Below, one piece after another: positions 32,200 to 40,604 of a DNA stretch of 43,921 nucleotides (position 1 is its first letter; the number at the start of each line of letters is the position of its first letter). Origin of the DNA: an uncultured Bacilli bacterium (GTDB lineage Bacteria > Bacillota_I > Bacilli_A > RF39 > UBA660); NCBI GenBank assembly GCA_944358545.1, contig CALVRJ010000007.1, positions 1 to 43,921 of the forward strand, in the 5' to 3' direction. Position numbers and translations under genes: made by a program. Under the pieces are notes generated by a model that searched no databases, was not told where the DNA came from, and was given only the letters and a program-made list of their open reading frames with translations.

Positions 32200-32932
32200 A
32201 GTAACAAGCAACAGGGGATGTGGCTTCAGGTTTATTAAATTTCTCACCACTATAAGTTACTTGATAATTTGTTCCAGAAGCGGCAGCTCCATTGTTACAT
32301 GCATCAGATGTAGTGGCAAATGTAAATACACCATCGGCAAAATTAAAGCTTGCAGGGTTTAAATTAGTATTATTGATAGGTGTATTATTACCGTTTTGAG
32401 TAAAGGCATTATCTTTGATTTTAAGTTTTTCTAATTCATTTTTTAAATTATATATAGTATTTCCTTCACTATTAATAACAACGACATTAGCTTGATTATT
32501 ATTAGTATCTAAAACAAACAATTTATTGTCAAATACGCCAAATTTCAATAGTGTTACATTATCTATTTTTTGAATTACTCGGCGATTATTAACGATAAAT
32601 CCAGCTTTAGGTTGTCCTTTATCAGAGTAAATGACGCTTAAGGTTAATGGTGTACCATTTAAAACAACATCATTAATATCGTATCTTGTGTACCCACCTT
32701 CACATCCAGCATAGGTTAAAGCGTTATATTGTTCTAAGCTAACAGAAAAGATACATTGTGACGAAACGTTTGGATATGGATTGATATCCACTTTAGTTTC
32801 ATTATGCTCAGTAACTTCCTCAGTTTCTTTGGGAGTATTATTTATAACGACATATCCTAGTGCGATAATAAGAATTAGAACTACTACTAGCAAAATATAA
32901 ATCAAAATAATTTTACTTTTTTCCCCTTTCAT
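32198..32932 (-). CDS. Membrane-anchored extracytoplasmic protein, unknown
   Basis: 244 aa. One N-terminal transmembrane helix (IILIYILLVVVLILIIALGY) and a Thr/Glu-rich linker are followed by a beta-rich outer domain with four Cys (SQCIFSV, YAGCEGG, SDACNNG and the C-terminal ACY), which could form two disulfides. No family recognised. It lies 55 bp downstream of dnaE in the same direction with its own AGGTGA, so it may be cotranscribed or independent. Confidence 0.65.
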   Translation of the reverse strand: MKGEKSKIILIYILLVVVLILIIALGYVVINNTPKETEEVTEHNETKVDINPYPNVSSQCIFSVSLEQYNALTYAGCEGGYTRYDINDVVLNGTPLTLSVIYSDKGQPKAGFIVNNRRVIQKIDNVTLLKFGVFDNKLFVLDTNNNQANVVVINSEGNTIYNLKNELEKLKIKDNAFTQNGNNTPINNTNLNPASFNFADGVFTFATTSDACNNGAAASGTNYQVTYSGEKFNKPEATSPVACY

Positions 32933-32987
32933 TATTCTTCACCTCTATGTTTCATGATAGCATATTTTAGAAAAAAAATACAGATAT

Positions 32988-35870
32988 TTAATTTAACTTT
33001 TTAATGTTACTAGCAATTATCTGCATTTCATCATATCTTTTTTCAACTCTTCCTTTAACTTTAATAATATCGCCACGATTTAATTCTGGAGTGGCATTAT
33101 ATATTCTTGGAAAAACGACAATATCGATTTTAGAAAGTTCATCAGAGGCGGTTATAAACATCATTTTTTCATTCTTTTTCGTAGTTATTTCTTTAATTCG
33201 GTCAATGATGACAATTGTTTCAATTATTTTATCAAAATAGTCTTTGACATTTTTTAGCTCGATTAATTTTGTCTGTGATTTTAACTTATAAGCGGTTATC
33301 GGATGATTAGTGAAATAAAAGCCAAATGTTTCTAATTCATAGTTCATAAGTTCACTAGAAGTGTATTCGCTTTTTAGCTCTAATTCAGGTTTTAAGCTTT
33401 CATTTAAAAGACTACCGATTTCAGCATAATTTAAAATTATTTCAAGGCTTTCGATTAAGGTTCTTTTATTGATACCAAATGAGTTAAAAGAACCAGATAA
33501 AATTAATGATTCAATGGTTTTTTCGTTAACAGCATTTTTATAGCAACGGCAGACAAAGTCAAATATATCTTTAAACTTGCCTTTTTCTCTTTCTTCGATA
33601 ATTTGCCGAGCAGAGGCATTACCAACGTTTTTGATATTAGTTAAAGGGTAAATTATTTGGTTATCTACTATTTCATAATCTAAAGAGCTTTTATTAATAT
33701 CTGGTGGGGATACGAATATTTTTTTATTTTTACATTCATAAATATATTCTTTAGTTTTGGTTTCACTATTAATAGCTAATGATAAGAGGTTTTTCATAAA
33801 TATTTTAGGATAGTGGGCTTTTAAATAGGCCATTCTATAAGATATCATGGCATAAGCCACAGAGTGGGAACGATTAAATCCATAATCGGCAAATCTAAAA
33901 ATTAAATCATACACTTCGGTAGCTAGACTTTCACTATAGCCTTTTTTTAGACAACCACTGATAAAGTGGTCTTTTTCTTTTAAAAGAATATCTTCTTTTT
34001 TCTTACTCATCGCTCTTCTTAGAAGATCAGCTTCAGCAAATGAATATCCAGCCATAACGTTCGCTATTTGCATAATCTGTTCTTGGTAGATAATAATACC
34101 ATATGTCGGTTTTAAGATTTTTTCAAGGTCAGGATGGAGATAAGTTATTTTTTCCTTTCCATGTCTTCTTTTAACATAGGTATTTATGCTGTGCATAGGT
34201 CCGGGACGGAATAAGGCTAAAGCGGCAACAATGTCTTCAAAGTTTTGAGGTTTTAATTTTCTTAAAAATTGCACCATTCCTGGCGATTCAAATTGGAAAA
34301 TACCGACCGTGTCAACATTATAAAAAATATTTAAGGCTTCTTTGTCACCTTCTGGGATGGTATCGAATGATAGGTCTTTAATGCCATTTAAAATATTGGC
34401 AATTACCGTAAGATTTCGAAGACCAAGAAAATCCATTTTTAAAAGGCCGATATCTTCTAAATAATCTTTATCGTATTCAGTGGCATACATACCGTTTAAG
34501 GTTTTATCTAGAGGCACAAAGTTATCTAGTTTATCTTTAGACATAACAATTCCAGCAGCATGAAGTGATGTATGACGTTTTAATCCTTCAAATTTAGAGG
34601 CAATTTGATATATTTTTTTGAATTCGGGGTTAACATTTAAAAAGTTTTGAACTTTTGTATTTTTTAAATTTTCTTTTAGCGATAAGTTAGCATCCATATA
34701 TTTAGTTAAAATATCACTTTTTTTAGGGTCAATATTAAAGATTCGAGCAACGTCTTTAATAGCTTGTTTAGCTGCTAAAGTACCGAAGGTTACAATTAAA
34801 GCAACATTTTTACGGCCATATTTATTTACGCAATAGTTTATAACTTCTTCTCTTTTAGTATCTTCAAAGTCAACATCAATATCGGGCATGGTAACTCTTT
34901 CGGGATTTAAGAATCTTTCAAATAAAAGATTATATTTTAAGGGGTCTATAGTGGTAATTCCAAGGCAGTAAGCGACTAGAGAACCGGCCGCACTTCCCCT
35001 ACCTGGACCAACTAAGATATTATGGGTTTTGGCATAGTTAATGTAATCGGCTACGATAAGAAAGTAATTATTAAATCCCATTTTATTGATGACTTCTAGT
35101 TCATATTTTAATCTTATGGCGTATGCTTTGGGAGCATAGGCACCAAATATTTTTTTTAGGCCTTTAAGGCATTCTTTTTTTAGGTATGTATATGTATCTT
35201 CTTCAGTTTCATATATCGGAAGTAAGTCTTTATATTTTTGAATTTTTAAATTACAAAGATTTATTATTTTTTGATTATTTTCTTTATCTAATTCTTTTAT
35301 AGGAAGCAATGATTTATTTTGAGGGTCTTCTATTTCATCAATTGTTTTACCTTCTTTGATTGCTTTTAAATATTTTAAGTATTTTTCGTCTTCTTTAGTT
35401 AGACAGAGCGTTTCTGGAATGTAGACTGTATTTGATGAATTTATTTTTGATTTTTCTAATTCAGTTTGATAACCAATAAAGAAATTTTCATATAATTTAA
35501 CTAATTCATGATATCGTTTTCTTCCAGTATAAGGGAGAATGCATACTAGGTCAGATGAATATTTTGCTAAATCGGATGTTGTTAATTCTTGTTCTGATTT
35601 GATGGTTGTCAGTTTAATAAGGTTTTGATATCCTTGATAATTCTTGGCATACAAAAGTATTTTTTCAGGTATAGATACTTCGAGACCAATTATTGGTTTT
35701 ATTTGATTTTGAAGGCATAAATTATAAAATTCTAAAGCTCCATACATATTATTGTCGGTAATTGCTAAAGCTTTTAGATTATTGTCTTTAGCTATTTTGA
35801 TTAGGTCTTTAATTTTTATCATACTTGTAAGTAAATAGTTGGATGTTTTAACGTTTAATGGAGCGTACAT
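32988..35870 (-). CDS. dnaE: DNA polymerase III alpha subunit DnaE
   Basis: 960 aa, shorter than the usual 1050-1150. Order: degenerate PHP domain, polymerase core with GPGRGSAAGSLVAYCLGI and catalytic P-D330-I-D332-V-D-F, fingers with YQEQIMQIANVMAGYS and FNRSHSVAYAMISY, a helix-hairpin-helix region, and a C-terminal OB fold (RGDIIKVKGRVEKRY). The N-terminus MYAPLNVKTSNYLLT lacks the HxH of the metal-binding PHP motif, so PHP activity is probably lost. In Bacilli DnaE extends RNA primers before handing over to PolC. AAGGTGA precedes the ATG. Confidence 0.95.
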   Translation of the reverse strand: MYAPLNVKTSNYLLTSMIKIKDLIKIAKDNNLKALAITDNNMYGALEFYNLCLQNQIKPIIGLEVSIPEKILLYAKNYQGYQNLIKLTTIKSEQELTTSDLAKYSSDLVCILPYTGRKRYHELVKLYENFFIGYQTELEKSKINSSNTVYIPETLCLTKEDEKYLKYLKAIKEGKTIDEIEDPQNKSLLPIKELDKENNQKIINLCNLKIQKYKDLLPIYETEEDTYTYLKKECLKGLKKIFGAYAPKAYAIRLKYELEVINKMGFNNYFLIVADYINYAKTHNILVGPGRGSAAGSLVAYCLGITTIDPLKYNLLFERFLNPERVTMPDIDVDFEDTKREEVINYCVNKYGRKNVALIVTFGTLAAKQAIKDVARIFNIDPKKSDILTKYMDANLSLKENLKNTKVQNFLNVNPEFKKIYQIASKFEGLKRHTSLHAAGIVMSKDKLDNFVPLDKTLNGMYATEYDKDYLEDIGLLKMDFLGLRNLTVIANILNGIKDLSFDTIPEGDKEALNIFYNVDTVGIFQFESPGMVQFLRKLKPQNFEDIVAALALFRPGPMHSINTYVKRRHGKEKITYLHPDLEKILKPTYGIIIYQEQIMQIANVMAGYSFAEADLLRRAMSKKKEDILLKEKDHFISGCLKKGYSESLATEVYDLIFRFADYGFNRSHSVAYAMISYRMAYLKAHYPKIFMKNLLSLAINSETKTKEYIYECKNKKIFVSPPDINKSSLDYEIVDNQIIYPLTNIKNVGNASARQIIEEREKGKFKDIFDFVCRCYKNAVNEKTIESLILSGSFNSFGINKRTLIESLEIILNYAEIGSLLNESLKPELELKSEYTSSELMNYELETFGFYFTNHPITAYKLKSQTKLIELKNVKDYFDKIIETIVIIDRIKEITTKKNEKMMFITASDELSKIDIVVFPRIYNATPELNRGDIIKVKGRVEKRYDEMQIIASNIKKLN

Positions 35871-35987
35871 ATATTCACCTTCTTCTTTTTCTATTTTACT
35901 ATTAAATGTAATTTTTTTAAAGGAAAAAATAAGTTTTTAGATTTATTTTAGTTGTTTTATTTTTTTATTTGATGGTCTGCTGGAAGC

Positions 35988-36125
35988 TTATGGAACTTTA
36001 TTTGGTAAAATGATTTTACCTTCACTTTTTATATAGTTGAAATAAAATTTCATACCAACTTCGGTAATTTTATTATGTTTCTTAATAGCAATAAAATAGT
36101 TTTTTAACAAGGCAATAGTTGACAT
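35988..36125 (-). CDS. Doubtful 45-aa open frame
   Basis: An ATG-started frame encodes MSTIALLKNYFIAIKKHNKI followed by TEVGMKFYFNYIKSEGK and a short tail. The composition looks protein-like and not random AT-rich sequence, but no Shine-Dalgarno precedes it and its start overlaps the rpmB promoter. It may be a remnant of an older gene or a chance frame. Confidence 0.2.
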   Translation of the reverse strand: MSTIALLKNYFIAIKKHNKITEVGMKFYFNYIKSEGKIILPNKVP

Positions 36126-36147
36126 ATTTTAAATATTATGGTAAAGT
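36119..36147 (+). promoter_or_regulatory. Sigma-A promoter of rpmB
   Basis: Perfect TTGACA (36119-36124), 17-bp spacer, TAAAGT (36142-36147) with an extended TG. AAGGAGGGAT follows before the ATG at 36183. Confidence 0.65.
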
Positions 36148-36182
36148 TGTAATCGATGTTTGACTTTAAGGAGGGATAAGAT

Positions 36183-36353
36183 ATGGCAAAAAAAGCAACT
36201 AATACGAAACCATTATTTGGAAATCGTCGTTCACATGCTTTAAATGCGACTAGACATGCTTTTAAGGCAAATTTACAAACTGTAAATATTGGTGGAAGAC
36301 GTTATAGAGTATCAGCTAGAGAGCTTAGAACTCTTAAAAAAGTTTTAGGTTAA
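36183..36353 (+). CDS. rpmB: 50S ribosomal protein L28
   Basis: 56 aa. GNRRSHALNATRHAFKANLQ is the L28 core (Bacillus: NNRSHAMNASKRTWGANLQ), followed by RRYRVSARELRTLKKV, matching the VSARALKSGKV end. The N-terminus lacks the CxxC/zinc-type start seen in some L28 proteins. A strong AAGGAGGGAT and promoter precede it and a terminator follows, so it is monocistronic. It binds the large subunit near the E site. Too short for many gene finders. Confidence 0.92.
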   Translation: MAKKATNTKPLFGNRRSHALNATRHAFKANLQTVNIGGRRYRVSARELRTLKKVLG

Positions 36354-36360
36354 TTAGTTT

Positions 36361-36383
36361 CCAGTTTAAAGACTGGTTTTTTT
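36361..36383 (+). terminator. Terminator of rpmB
   Basis: CCAGT / ACTGG arms with a 6-nt loop followed by seven T. Confidence 0.8.
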
Positions 36384-36385
36384 AT

Positions 36386-36422
36386 ATTAAAAAGTCATGA
36401 ATGGGAGTAAATTCATGACTTT
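36386..36422 (-). terminator. Terminator of the cssRS operon
   Basis: AAAGTCATGAA / TTCATGACTTT arms (11 bp, perfect) with T run on the minus strand, right after the kinase stop. Confidence 0.8.
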
Positions 36423-37680
36423 ATTTTATTATGAAACTAATTCCAACTTTTTCGTTTTTAACGCTTACGTCATAATCTAATAAATGTAAGGTTTTTTTGA
36501 CAATAGATAGTCCTAGGCCAAATTGGCCATTAATACCTTTTTTATAGGGAGTAAACATATCATTTAAAATATTTTCATCGATATTCGGACCATCGTTATA
36601 AAATGTGATTCGATGGTTTTTGACGGTTATTTTGACTTCTTTATTCGCATAGCGTGTAAAGTTACTTAATATATTATCGATGATGGCTTCCCACATATCT
36701 TGCGATCCGCGGAAAGTTGTTTTGGTATCGAGAATATCTATTTGCCATTTAACGTCAGTTCTCGTTAGTTTAAATTTCGATACGGACTCTTCAAGCATAT
36801 CAACTATATTAATTGTTCCGCTTTTATAGTTTTCCATATCTTTAAAATATATCAATTTGTTTAAGTATAGTAAGGAGTGTACTTTTATTTCTAATTTATC
36901 TATTTCTTGTTTTATAATTTTTAAGCCTGTTTTTTCATCTTGAACGCCATCTTCGATTGCTTCTATATATGATTTTATAACGGTGAGAGGAGTTTTAAAA
37001 TCATGTGAAATATTTTGATACATTTGATTTTTATATTCTTCTTGTTTATGGAGAGTAAGTTTCATTTCGTCGATAGCATTATTCAAGACTTTTAATTCGT
37101 CGTCTAACTTATAATCATATTTATCTACATAATTATCATTATCTAAATTATCAACTTTGTCTTTGAGGTGCTTGATTCTTTGGGCTAAAAGCTGACTCCA
37201 CAAAGTTACTATGATAAGCATAAGTAACAAAGTAATAATGAGTACAGGAAATAAAGCTTCAAGAATATCGGCACGCATCGCACGAACGTAATCGTCGTTA
37301 GTAATGGAAACTTTATAACTTGTTCCATCTTTTTTACTACTGTAATAATAAGTCCTTTTGTTATATTCAAACTTACCATTATTAGATTTTATTTTTTTAA
37401 GTATTTGTTTAGCTGGAAGATCAATAACTTTATTTAGGTTATTAGATGAGGTCAAGTGATTATCTTGCTTATATATATAAGCTATATCCGTGTCGATTTT
37501 GCTTAGGTTTATATCATCCCGGACGACATCTAATGGAGTCTGTAAGTATAAATATATATTTTTTTCATAAAACGGTATTAGAATTTTTGGAAGAATTATT
37601 GCCATGCTTACGTAAATAAGGACAAACATAATACAGACAATAGTTAAGATTTGCCGGTAAAGGTTGTGTTTTAATTTCAT
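36421..37680 (-). CDS. cssS: CssS-like sensor histidine kinase
   Basis: 419 aa. Two transmembrane segments (about 10-30 and 140-165) flank an extracytoplasmic sensor of about 110 residues. Then come a HAMP-like linker, an H-box with H226 in NISHDFKTPLTVIKS, an N-box (DNILSNFTRYA) and G-box motifs (FTPYKKGINGQFGLGLSI). It autophosphorylates H226 and passes phosphate to the regulator encoded upstream. The CssS assignment (secretion stress sensing) rests on the strong CssR likeness of the partner; the sensor itself is not diagnostic. Its ATG overlaps the regulator's stop (ATGA). Confidence 0.75.
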   Translation of the reverse strand: MKLKHNLYRQILTIVCIMFVLIYVSMAIILPKILIPFYEKNIYLYLQTPLDVVRDDINLSKIDTDIAYIYKQDNHLTSSNNLNKVIDLPAKQILKKIKSNNGKFEYNKRTYYYSSKKDGTSYKVSITNDDYVRAMRADILEALFPVLIITLLLMLIIVTLWSQLLAQRIKHLKDKVDNLDNDNYVDKYDYKLDDELKVLNNAIDEMKLTLHKQEEYKNQMYQNISHDFKTPLTVIKSYIEAIEDGVQDEKTGLKIIKQEIDKLEIKVHSLLYLNKLIYFKDMENYKSGTINIVDMLEESVSKFKLTRTDVKWQIDILDTKTTFRGSQDMWEAIIDNILSNFTRYANKEVKITVKNHRITFYNDGPNIDENILNDMFTPYKKGINGQFGLGLSIVKKTLHLLDYDVSVKNEKVGISFIIK

Positions 37681-38330
37681 GACAGACGATATCCAAATCC
37701 ATAGATGGTTTTGAGTCTTAGTTTAGACATTTTCTTCCGAAGTCTGCGTACTAAGTCGTCTACTACTCTATCACTACCGAAATAATCATCTCCCCAAACG
37801 GTTTCTAATATATGATTACGACTGAACGATTTGTTTTTATTTTGAACAAACATGATAAGCAAGTCAAATTCGAGAGTTGTGAGAGAGAGTTCCTTATTTT
37901 TTTCTTTGACTATGCGTTTATCAACATCAATTTCGTAATCTTCATATTTTATTATTTCCGATTCATTACTATAGGCTCTTTTGATTAAGTTATTTACTCT
38001 AAGAACTAATTCTTTGGGAGAATATGGCTTAGTAACGTAATCATCACTTCCTAATTCTAAGCCAATGATTTTATCTAAATCTTGATCACGAGCAGAGGTA
38101 AATATAACGGGAACGTTGTCATTTTCGCGGATGGCTTTGATAATATCGTAGCCACTTATGTTATCACCAAGCATGATGTCTAAAATCCATAAATGAACTT
38201 TATCGGCAGCATGTTTGATAGCTTCCTCCCCGCTATAATATTGATATACTTCATATCCGGCTCTTTCAAGATAAGATTTAATCAAATTATTTAAGTTCTG
38301 TTCATCTTCGACTAAACAAATTTTATACAT
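37677..38330 (-). CDS. cssR: CssR-like OmpR-family response regulator
   Basis: 217 aa. The receiver domain has acidic residues at the N-terminus (LVEDE), phospho-acceptor D51 in HLWILDIML, and K in VTKPYSP. The winged-helix domain ends in GSDRVVDDLVRRLRKKM and TIYGFGYR. These stretches closely resemble Bacillus CssR (HLWILDIML, GTDRVVDDLVRRLR, TIYGFGYR), which responds to misfolded exported proteins by inducing HtrA-type proteases; no htrA is in this window. The promoter has a TATACT -10 with extended TG at about 38350-38358, and GAGGCGAT precedes the ATG. Confidence 0.8.
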   Translation of the reverse strand: MYKICLVEDEQNLNNLIKSYLERAGYEVYQYYSGEEAIKHAADKVHLWILDIMLGDNISGYDIIKAIRENDNVPVIFTSARDQDLDKIIGLELGSDDYVTKPYSPKELVLRVNNLIKRAYSNESEIIKYEDYEIDVDKRIVKEKNKELSLTTLEFDLLIMFVQNKNKSFSRNHILETVWGDDYFGSDRVVDDLVRRLRKKMSKLRLKTIYGFGYRLS

Positions 38331-38349
38331 TCTTATCGCCTCATTTATA

Positions 38350-38358
38350 AGTATACCA
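38350..38358 (-). promoter_or_regulatory. Extended -10 promoter of cssRS
   Basis: TGGTATACT on the minus strand; no good -35. It ends about 19 bp before the cssR start codon. Confidence 0.4.
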
Positions 38359-38478
38359 CTATTTGCTTATTTATTCATATACCACTTCCCTTCTTTGAAC
38401 CTTTATTTCTTGGTTCTGTAATAATCATACTAGATAATTGTGGATATATTTTGATAGAAATATGGGAAATTATGGTAA

Positions 38479-38506
38479 AGAAAAATTAACCTTATTTTGG
38501 TTAATT
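38479..38506 (-). terminator. Terminator of obg
   Basis: AATTAACC / GGTTAATT arms with a 7-nt loop and T run on the minus strand; it overlaps the obg stop codon. Confidence 0.75.
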
Positions 38507-39773
38507 ATTCTTTGAATTCAAATTCGAAGTCTAAGATTTTAACAGTGTCTCCTTCTTTAGCACCCATTTCCCTTAGTTCGTCATCAACTCCTAATTTTTT
38601 TAGTTTATTAGAAAATCTTAGGATGGCTTCATCAGTGTCTAACCTACTCATTTTAAAGAGTTTGATTATTTCATCACCAGTAATTACAAATGTATCATTT
38701 TCTTTAGTTATTTGATATGGTTTTTCTTCTTTGAATTTATATACTTTGTGAGATGAAAATTTCTTAGTGTCATAAAGGTTTGTTTTTGGAATGGTATCTA
38801 AAAGGTCAGCTAATTTATATATTACTTTATCTAGTCCTTCATTTTTAATAGCAGATATTTCAAATATTTCTTTATTTACTTTTTGCTTGAATTTTTCTAA
38901 ATTTTCTTTGGCTTTTTCAGTATCCATTTTATTGGCAATAATGATTTGTGGTTTTTTTAAGAGGTTTTCATCGAATTTGTTTAATTCTTCGTTGATAACG
39001 TTATAGTCTTCGTACGGGTCATTGGCATAACCACTCATGTCGATTACATGGGCAATTACTCTAGTTCTTTCAATGTGTTTTAAGAATTTATCACCAAGTC
39101 CGGTTCCTTCTGAGGCGCCTTTGATTAATCCTGGAAGATCTGCAACGACGAAGCTTCTTCCATCACCCACTCTAACAACTCCAAGGTTTGGCCTTAAGGT
39201 TGTAAATGGATAATCAGCTATTTTAGGTTTAGAAGCGGAAATTTTAGAGATTATTGTAGATTTTCCAACGCTTGGCTTACCAACTAAGCCAACATCAGCT
39301 AGAAGTTTTAATTCTAATTTTACTTTTAGTTCTTCCCCTGGTTCACCGTTTTCAGCATATTTTGGAGCAGGATTTGATTGAGTGGCAAAAGCCATATTAC
39401 CGCGGCCACCTCGGCCACCTTTGGCAGCAATTACTTCGTCACCATTATTTACAAGGTCAGCAATTATTTCTCCGGTATCTAAATTGGTAATAGTTGTCCC
39501 CATTGGAACTTTTAAGACGACGTCTTCAGCAGCTTTACCATGCATTCCTTTACCAAGGCCATTACCACCATGTTTTCCTTTGATAAGTTTATTATAGCGA
39601 AAATCAACTAAGGTGTTTAAGCCAGAATCAGCTTTAAAGATAATATTTGCACCTCGGCCACCGTTGCCACCATAAGGACCGCCCATAGCGATGTATTTTT
39701 CTCGTCTAAAGGCTAGACATCCGTCACCACCATCACCTGCTTTTAATTCAACTATTGCTTCATCAACAAACAT
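38505..39773 (-). CDS. obg: Obg GTPase (ribosome assembly, stress and sporulation)
   Basis: 422 aa with the three Obg domains: glycine-rich N-terminal fold (VDEAIVELKAGDGGDGCLAF), G domain with GLVGKPSVGKST, DLPGLIKGASEGTGLG and NKMD, and C-terminal OCT domain (FVITGDEIIKLFKMSRLDTD). Obg binds the 50S subunit and ppGpp and in Bacillus is needed for growth and entry into sporulation. The ATG at 39773 follows AGGTG; the GTG and ATG codons just upstream lie within the ribosome binding site. The usual neighbours rplU/rpmA are not present here. Confidence 0.95.
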   Translation of the reverse strand: MFVDEAIVELKAGDGGDGCLAFRREKYIAMGGPYGGNGGRGANIIFKADSGLNTLVDFRYNKLIKGKHGGNGLGKGMHGKAAEDVVLKVPMGTTITNLDTGEIIADLVNNGDEVIAAKGGRGGRGNMAFATQSNPAPKYAENGEPGEELKVKLELKLLADVGLVGKPSVGKSTIISKISASKPKIADYPFTTLRPNLGVVRVGDGRSFVVADLPGLIKGASEGTGLGDKFLKHIERTRVIAHVIDMSGYANDPYEDYNVINEELNKFDENLLKKPQIIIANKMDTEKAKENLEKFKQKVNKEIFEISAIKNEGLDKVIYKLADLLDTIPKTNLYDTKKFSSHKVYKFKEEKPYQITKENDTFVITGDEIIKLFKMSRLDTDEAILRFSNKLKKLGVDDELREMGAKEGDTVKILDFEFEFKE

Positions 39774-39830
39774 GTGCATCACCTAATGGTATTATACAAT
39801 ATAAGAGATTTTTGAGCAAGAAAAAAAGGA

Positions 39831-40307
39831 TTATTCATCCCATCTTATGGTTGAGTCAGTAGAACCCCAAATTCGACCGACGCTGACTTCTGTATTGTCA
39901 TATGGTATTTGACCATTTTCCATTTTCATAATAAATAGCATGCCATTATTACCATTAAAAGCTGTTTGGTCAATGGAGGTTATGTTGCTTTTGATAGTAA
40001 TGTTTTTCAAGTTTTGATTTTGAAAAGCACTTGGGCCGATAGCGGTAATGTTAACTCCATAAATTGTTTCGGGAACTAAAACAGTTTTTTCACAAGAAGT
40101 AGAATAACCGGTTATAGTGTTTCCAGATACCGTAAAACACGACGGATCGGTTGTGATGGTTTGAACGTCATCTAAAGCACTTCTTCTTATTTTGTCATCA
40201 GTGAGTTTACGATTAGTCATAATGGTTAAGGAACCAAGAATTAATAGTAAAAACAAAGATAATATTCCATATAGTAAAGCCGATGTAACAAAACCATTTT
40301 TCTTCAT
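39831..40307 (-). CDS. Prepilin-like protein with LRR_5-like segment
   Basis: 158 aa. The N-terminus MKKNGFVTSALLYGILSLFL followed by more Leu is built like a prepilin (short basic leader, G-F junction, long hydrophobic helix) but lacks the Glu at +5, so cleavage and pilus assembly are uncertain. The outer part contains VPETIYGVNITAIGPSAFQN and NITIKSNITSIDQTAF, a BspA/LRR_5-type repeat, plus two Cys. It may be a minor pilin-like or anchored surface protein. GAGGAGG precedes the ATG. It lies 49 bp upstream of obg with no clear terminator between. Confidence 0.6.
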   Translation of the reverse strand: MKKNGFVTSALLYGILSLFLLLILGSLTIMTNRKLTDDKIRRSALDDVQTITTDPSCFTVSGNTITGYSTSCEKTVLVPETIYGVNITAIGPSAFQNQNLKNITIKSNITSIDQTAFNGNNGMLFIMKMENGQIPYDNTEVSVGRIWGSTDSTIRWDE

Positions 40308-40427
40308 ATTAGGCCCCTCCTCTATTTTTAATTATACAATAGCTTTGGTTTAAAAACAAGTAGAATATAGAGTATTGGCCTAAACTTAAAATGGGTTGTA
40401 TCATAAGTTATATTAGGTGATGTTTTG

Positions 40428-40604
40428 ATGCGGGGAAATTGGTGGTTTGGGAGAGGAAAATGGTCAATTATTTTCTTTGGATGTTTGATTTTAATGTTTT
40501 ATCAATTAATTCTTACTTTGATTTTACTGACAAGATTTAATGTATTTTTACTTTTATTCTTTTTCTTTTTATTTTTGTGGTCAGGTTTTAGACTTTTCTT
40601 TTAA
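40428..40604 (+). CDS. 58-aa aromatic-rich membrane protein
   Basis: MRGNWWFGRGKWSIIFFG is followed by two very hydrophobic Leu/Phe-rich segments and a short WSGFRLFF end. AGGTGA lies 7 nt before the ATG. It converges with ysxE, overlapping its 3' end by 24 bp. A CATAAGTTA box at 40402-40410, with AC 16 bp upstream, resembles a SigK promoter but leaves almost no leader. The neighbourhood (spoVID-ysxE) would fit a small spore membrane protein; there is no recognised family. Found by direct reading. Confidence 0.5.
   Translation: MRGNWWFGRGKWSIIFFGCLILMFYQLILTLILLTRFNVFLLLFFFFLFLWSGFRLFF

Larger units (their letters stand above)
35871..36182. other. Divergent intergenic region dnaE / rpmB
   Basis: About 310 bp. 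It contains the rpmB promoter near its right end and a possible 45-codon minus-strand frame at 35988-36125 (listed separately). No hairpin, riboswitch or L28-type autoregulatory structure was recognised in the rest. Confidence 0.5.
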
